From Acidobacteriota bacterium (GTDB lineage Bacteria > Acidobacteriota > Vicinamibacteria > Vicinamibacterales > UBA8438): a stretch of 16,827 nt of DNA. The notes under the pieces are model-generated. The model was given only the letters and a program-made list of their open reading frames with translations. It did not search any database and was not told where the DNA came from. The stretch is from assembly GCA_011523485.1 (NCBI GenBank), contig WTGR01000582.1, positions 1 through 16,827 on the forward strand, given 5' to 3'. This document shows positions 15,018 to 16,827 of this stretch, piece by piece. How positions within the stretch are numbered: position 1 is the stretch's first letter; the number at the start of each line of letters is the position of its first letter. The position numbers and the translations under genes are program-made.

Positions 15018-16010
15018 ATGCAGTCTCGACACTTCGGGATCTCGTTGCTGGTGCTGGCGTTCGCGGCCTGGCTGGCGCCGCCGGCGTTCGGACAGGGCGC
15101 GGACTCGTGGGAGTTGCCGCGCACCCCGGAGGGCCGTCCCGATCTGCAGGGCGTCTGGCTTAACAACGTGGCCACGCCGCTCGAACGGCTGCCCGAGCTG
15201 GCCGACCGCTCGCACCTGACCCGGGAGGAGGTCGCGACGCTGTCCGCGCGCGCCGAGCGCATCTTCCAGAACGGCCGCAGCGCGTTCGCGACGCCCGAGA
15301 GCGCCTTCCGCGCGGCGCTGCAGAACGTCGAGACCTACATCGCGTGGTCGACCAGCAGCTCGATCGGGATGGTCGATGTCACGTTCAGCGATCGGACGTC
15401 GCTGATCGTCGACCCGCCGGACGGCCGGATACCGGCGCTCACCCCGGAGGCCCGCGCGCGCGTGGCGGCGGTCGACCGGGGCTGGGAGTTCAAGACCGGG
15501 CCGGACGATCTGAACAGCATCCACCGCTGCATCACGACCGGCGTGCCGCGGCTCGGCGGGAACTTCGGCGCCGGGCCGTACACCTTCTACCAGATCGTCC
15601 AGACGCCGACGCACCTCGCCTTCATCAGCGAGGCGTTCCATGATGCGCGGATCATCCCGATTGGGGACCAGCCGCACGCGCCGGATGCGATCCGCCAGTG
15701 GAACGGTGACTCCCGCGGCCGCTGGGAGGGCGACACGCTCGTCGTGGAAACGACCAACTTCTCGGCCAAGAGCCACTACCGCGGCGCCGCCGAGGGCCTG
15801 CACCTGGTCGAACGATTCACACGTAGCGGGCCGGACACGCTGGCGTATCGGGTGACCCTGACCGACCCCGAGACCTGGGCATCGTCGTGGATGGCGGAAG
15901 TGCCCCTGCAGCGACGGGACCAGCCGATCTACGAGTTCGCCTGTCACGAGGGCAACTACTCGATCGTCGGGATGCTGCGGACGGCTCGCCTGGAGGACGC
16001 GAACCGCTGA
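15018..16010 (+). CDS. Secreted PDLQG-x-W family protein of unknown function, copy B
   Basis: A 330-residue exported paralogue of the protein at 9968-10912. ATG 15018 has a strong GGGAGGTGA site, and the signal peptide is residues 1-26 (ending AFGQ). Conserved blocks occur in the same order: PDLQGVWLNNVATPLER (41-57), TSLIVDPPDGRIP (127-139), RCITTGVPR, WNGDSRGRWEGDTLVV (228-243), LVERFTRSGPD and ACHEGNY (C309 in the Cys-His-Glu block). The middle, around 85-125, is longer and different from copy A, so it is not a recent duplication. No function is established. It stands alone between the repeat region and the antitoxin gene, so unlike copy A it has no ArsS context. Confidence 0.85.
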   Translation: MQSRHFGISLLVLAFAAWLAPPAFGQGADSWELPRTPEGRPDLQGVWLNNVATPLERLPELADRSHLTREEVATLSARAERIFQNGRSAFATPESAFRAALQNVETYIAWSTSSSIGMVDVTFSDRTSLIVDPPDGRIPALTPEARARVAAVDRGWEFKTGPDDLNSIHRCITTGVPRLGGNFGAGPYTFYQIVQTPTHLAFISEAFHDARIIPIGDQPHAPDAIRQWNGDSRGRWEGDTLVVETTNFSAKSHYRGAAEGLHLVERFTRSGPDTLAYRVTLTDPETWASSWMAEVPLQRRDQPIYEFACHEGNYSIVGMLRTARLEDANR

Positions 16011-16103
16011 CATCCGAGACGGCGAACCTGGTCAGTAGCGGGGAGCAATCCACGCGACCGCCGTGCCAGTCTGGAGCGTCCCGTGAGTGATGGGCTGCAA
16101 CGA

Positions 16104-16181
16104 CTACCACCGAAGTTCCCGACAGGCGACGAGCGGTTTCGCGGGGCAGAACGGCTTGGCCTGCAGAAGACGCGTGATCAT
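16104..16181 (-). CDS. Very short ORF overlapping the antitoxin stop (doubtful)
   Basis: A 25-codon frame starts in the ATGA overlap with the antitoxin stop (ATG 16181, TGA 16180-16178) and ends at TAG 16104. Such overlap is typical of a translationally coupled toxin gene, but the product (MITRLLQAKPFCPAKPL...) is far too short for a RES toxin and shows no RES motif. It could be the start of a truncated toxin gene or chance. Confidence 0.2.
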   Translation of the reverse strand: MITRLLQAKPFCPAKPLVACRELRW

Positions 16182-16558
16182 GGTCGCGTCGCCGTCGATG
16201 CCGTCAGGGTGCTCGCCAGTTCGCGCACCCGCCGAGGCCCGCGATCTTCCGGTCGCCATCCCGAACTGAGGATATCGGCGGGAGCGCGATTCAGGAGGAC
16301 GGCGCGCGGGCGGACGAACCAGCGGCGGATACCGGCATCGTTGTAGGCGCCCGCCAAGTCCCCGACCATCAGCGCCAGCGCATGGAGACGGACAACGACG
16401 TCGTCGGGAGTCGTGCGGGCACCCGACTGATATGTGTGCAGGCTCACCACAGAGATGTCCAGCAGGCGAGCGAGCAGACCGGGACCTAGGGCGCGGTGCA
16501 GCGCTGGCCACTGAGAGGCGGGAACGGGTGACACATCCATAGGGCTGACGATCAGCAT
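16178..16558 (-). CDS. Xre/MbcA/ParS-type antitoxin (DUF2384 family), apparently orphan
   Basis: The 126-residue protein has the two-part antitoxin layout. A helix-turn-helix-like segment, LGPGLLARLLDISVVSLHTY (24-43), is followed by SGARTTPDDVVVRLHAL. The C-terminal toxin-binding domain (PF09722/DUF2384 type) reads AGAYNDAGIRRWFVRPR (69-85), RAPADIL (91-97), GWRPED (100-105) and RRVRELASTLTA (109-120). In known Xre-RES or MbcTA pairs the antitoxin gene precedes a RES-domain toxin gene. Here the downstream 167 bases to the next gene contain none. The start is uncertain: ATG 16558 lacks a ribosome binding site and ATG 16540 is the alternative. It may be a domesticated, self-standing regulator or the remnant of a lost pair. 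Confidence 0.75.
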   Translation of the reverse strand: MLIVSPMDVSPVPASQWPALHRALGPGLLARLLDISVVSLHTYQSGARTTPDDVVVRLHALALMVGDLAGAYNDAGIRRWFVRPRAVLLNRAPADILSSGWRPEDRGPRRVRELASTLTASTATRP

Positions 16559-16563
16559 GGTCC

Positions 16564-16591
16564 ACTATGCGTGCGTGCGGGTAGCGTACAA
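16564..16591 (-). promoter_or_regulatory. Possible promoter of the antitoxin gene
   Basis: Minus-strand TTGTAC (16586-16591) and CATAGT (16564-16569) are spaced by 16 bases. Transcription would begin at about the ATG at 16558, so the message would be leaderless, which fits the missing ribosome binding site. The -35 lies directly behind the terminator of the preceding gene. Confidence 0.3.
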
Positions 16592-16594
16592 AGA

Positions 16595-16627
16595 AAGCCC
16601 GCGAGACCGGCGCGGCCTCGCGGGCTT
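16595..16627 (-). terminator. Intrinsic terminator of the DUF6152-like gene
   Basis: A perfect 11-bp stem, AAGCCCGCGAG (minus strand, 16617-16627) with CTCGCGGGCTT (16595-16605), has an 11-base GC-rich loop that can itself pair. TTTCTTTG follows on the minus strand. It begins 16 bases past the stop of the right-edge gene. Confidence 0.75.
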
Positions 16628-16642
16628 CGGCAAGAGCAGACT

Positions 16643-16827
16643 CTATTCCGGCTCGGTCGGGTCGCGGCCGTCGCGCGGGGCGCCGGTGCCGGACGAGCCG
16701 GCGAACAGGCGCGTCCCGTCCGGGAACGTCACGTCACGGCCGTTGGCGCGGAACGCGCCGTCGATCGCCTGATAGCCCTCGACGAGCACCTCGATGCCGG
16801 GGGTGACCGAGTCGCGGCGCCAGCCGC
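16643..16827 (-). CDS. DUF6152-like secreted protein, C-terminal fragment
   Basis: Only the last 60 codons lie in the window; the gene continues off the right edge. The visible part reads GWRRDSVTPGIEVLVEGY, then ANGRDVTFPDGTRLFAGSSG and TGAPRDGRDPTEPE before TAG 16643. That pattern, a Trp-Arg strand, VEGY, then R-x-VT-PDG-x-x-LF-x-GSSG-x-GAP, matches the C-terminus of small exported DUF6152 proteins known from Acidobacteriota and relatives. The function is unknown. In such genomes these genes are, from memory, often near PDLQG-x-W proteins, as here. It is followed by a strong terminator. Confidence 0.7.
   Translation of the reverse strand, partial: GWRRDSVTPGIEVLVEGYQAIDGAFRANGRDVTFPDGTRLFAGSSGTGAPRDGRDPTEPE

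Noticed and set aside
13490..15163. A 557-codon plus-strand open frame opposite the sulfite-oxidase-type gene
   Set aside because: It is antisense to a gene with clear Tat and molybdopterin motifs; its product is low-complexity Arg, Ala and Val and crosses the non-coding repeat region. Long antisense frames are expected at this GC content.
14712..16013. A 433-codon minus-strand frame opposite the second PDLQG-x-W gene
   Set aside because: It is a complement shadow: the opposite strand has a signal peptide, a strong ribosome binding site and conserved family motifs.
16011..16177. RES-domain toxin downstream of the antitoxin
   Set aside because: No frame in these bases shows RES motifs, and the space is too short before the next gene on the opposite strand.

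Overview
This is a GC-rich chromosomal window, rich in secreted proteins, from a free-living or host-associated environmental bacterium. The two related secreted proteins containing the string PDLQG-x-W, the fragment of a DUF6152-like protein, the SMP-30-type lipoprotein and the many small isolated operons fit Acidobacteriota, most likely the Vicinamibacteria (subgroup 6) side. That placement is inferred from gene content and composition; no rRNA or marker gene is present.

Left part (1-5470). A truncated secreted protein, resembling the N-terminus of beta-propeller proteins, runs off the left edge on the minus strand. It diverges from a secreted serine hydrolase with the beta-lactamase fold (498-2042). 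Next come an Uma2-type nuclease (2132-2689), a lower-GC stretch with one doubtful small ORF, an HNH restriction-like nuclease (2944-3852, minus), an orphan periplasmic substrate-binding protein of the ModA type (3961-4779, minus) and a small unknown protein (4898-5323, minus).

Middle (5471-8704, minus). An apparent operon runs: small membrane or secreted protein, WYL-domain regulator, DNA photolyase. Its upstream region, shared with the divergent gene cluster, carries a 7-base direct repeat with 10-base spacing that could be an operator.

Core (8923-12423, plus). Four genes read in the same direction with short gaps: an SMP-30/gluconolactonase-like lipoprotein, a secreted PDLQG-x-W protein of unknown function, a CxxC carboxymuconolactone-decarboxylase/AhpD-like protein and an ArsS-type radical SAM enzyme. 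The unit ends in a near-perfect 16-bp hairpin that contains the ArsS stop codon and abuts the stop codon of the convergent TauE/SafE gene. The last two genes match the arsenosugar-associated pair by recognition, but no arsenite methyltransferase is present. This is the most interesting part of the window.

Right part (12424-16827). A TauE/SafE anion exporter and a Tat-exported sulfite-oxidase-type molybdoenzyme lie on the minus strand, separated by a clear terminator. A non-coding stretch with a duplicated 40-nt element follows, then a second PDLQG-x-W protein (plus). The window ends with a solitary Xre/MbcA/ParS-type antitoxin (minus) with no recognisable toxin, and the C-terminal end of a DUF6152-like protein (minus) followed by its own terminator. 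Family calls rest on reading motifs by eye; no database search was run.
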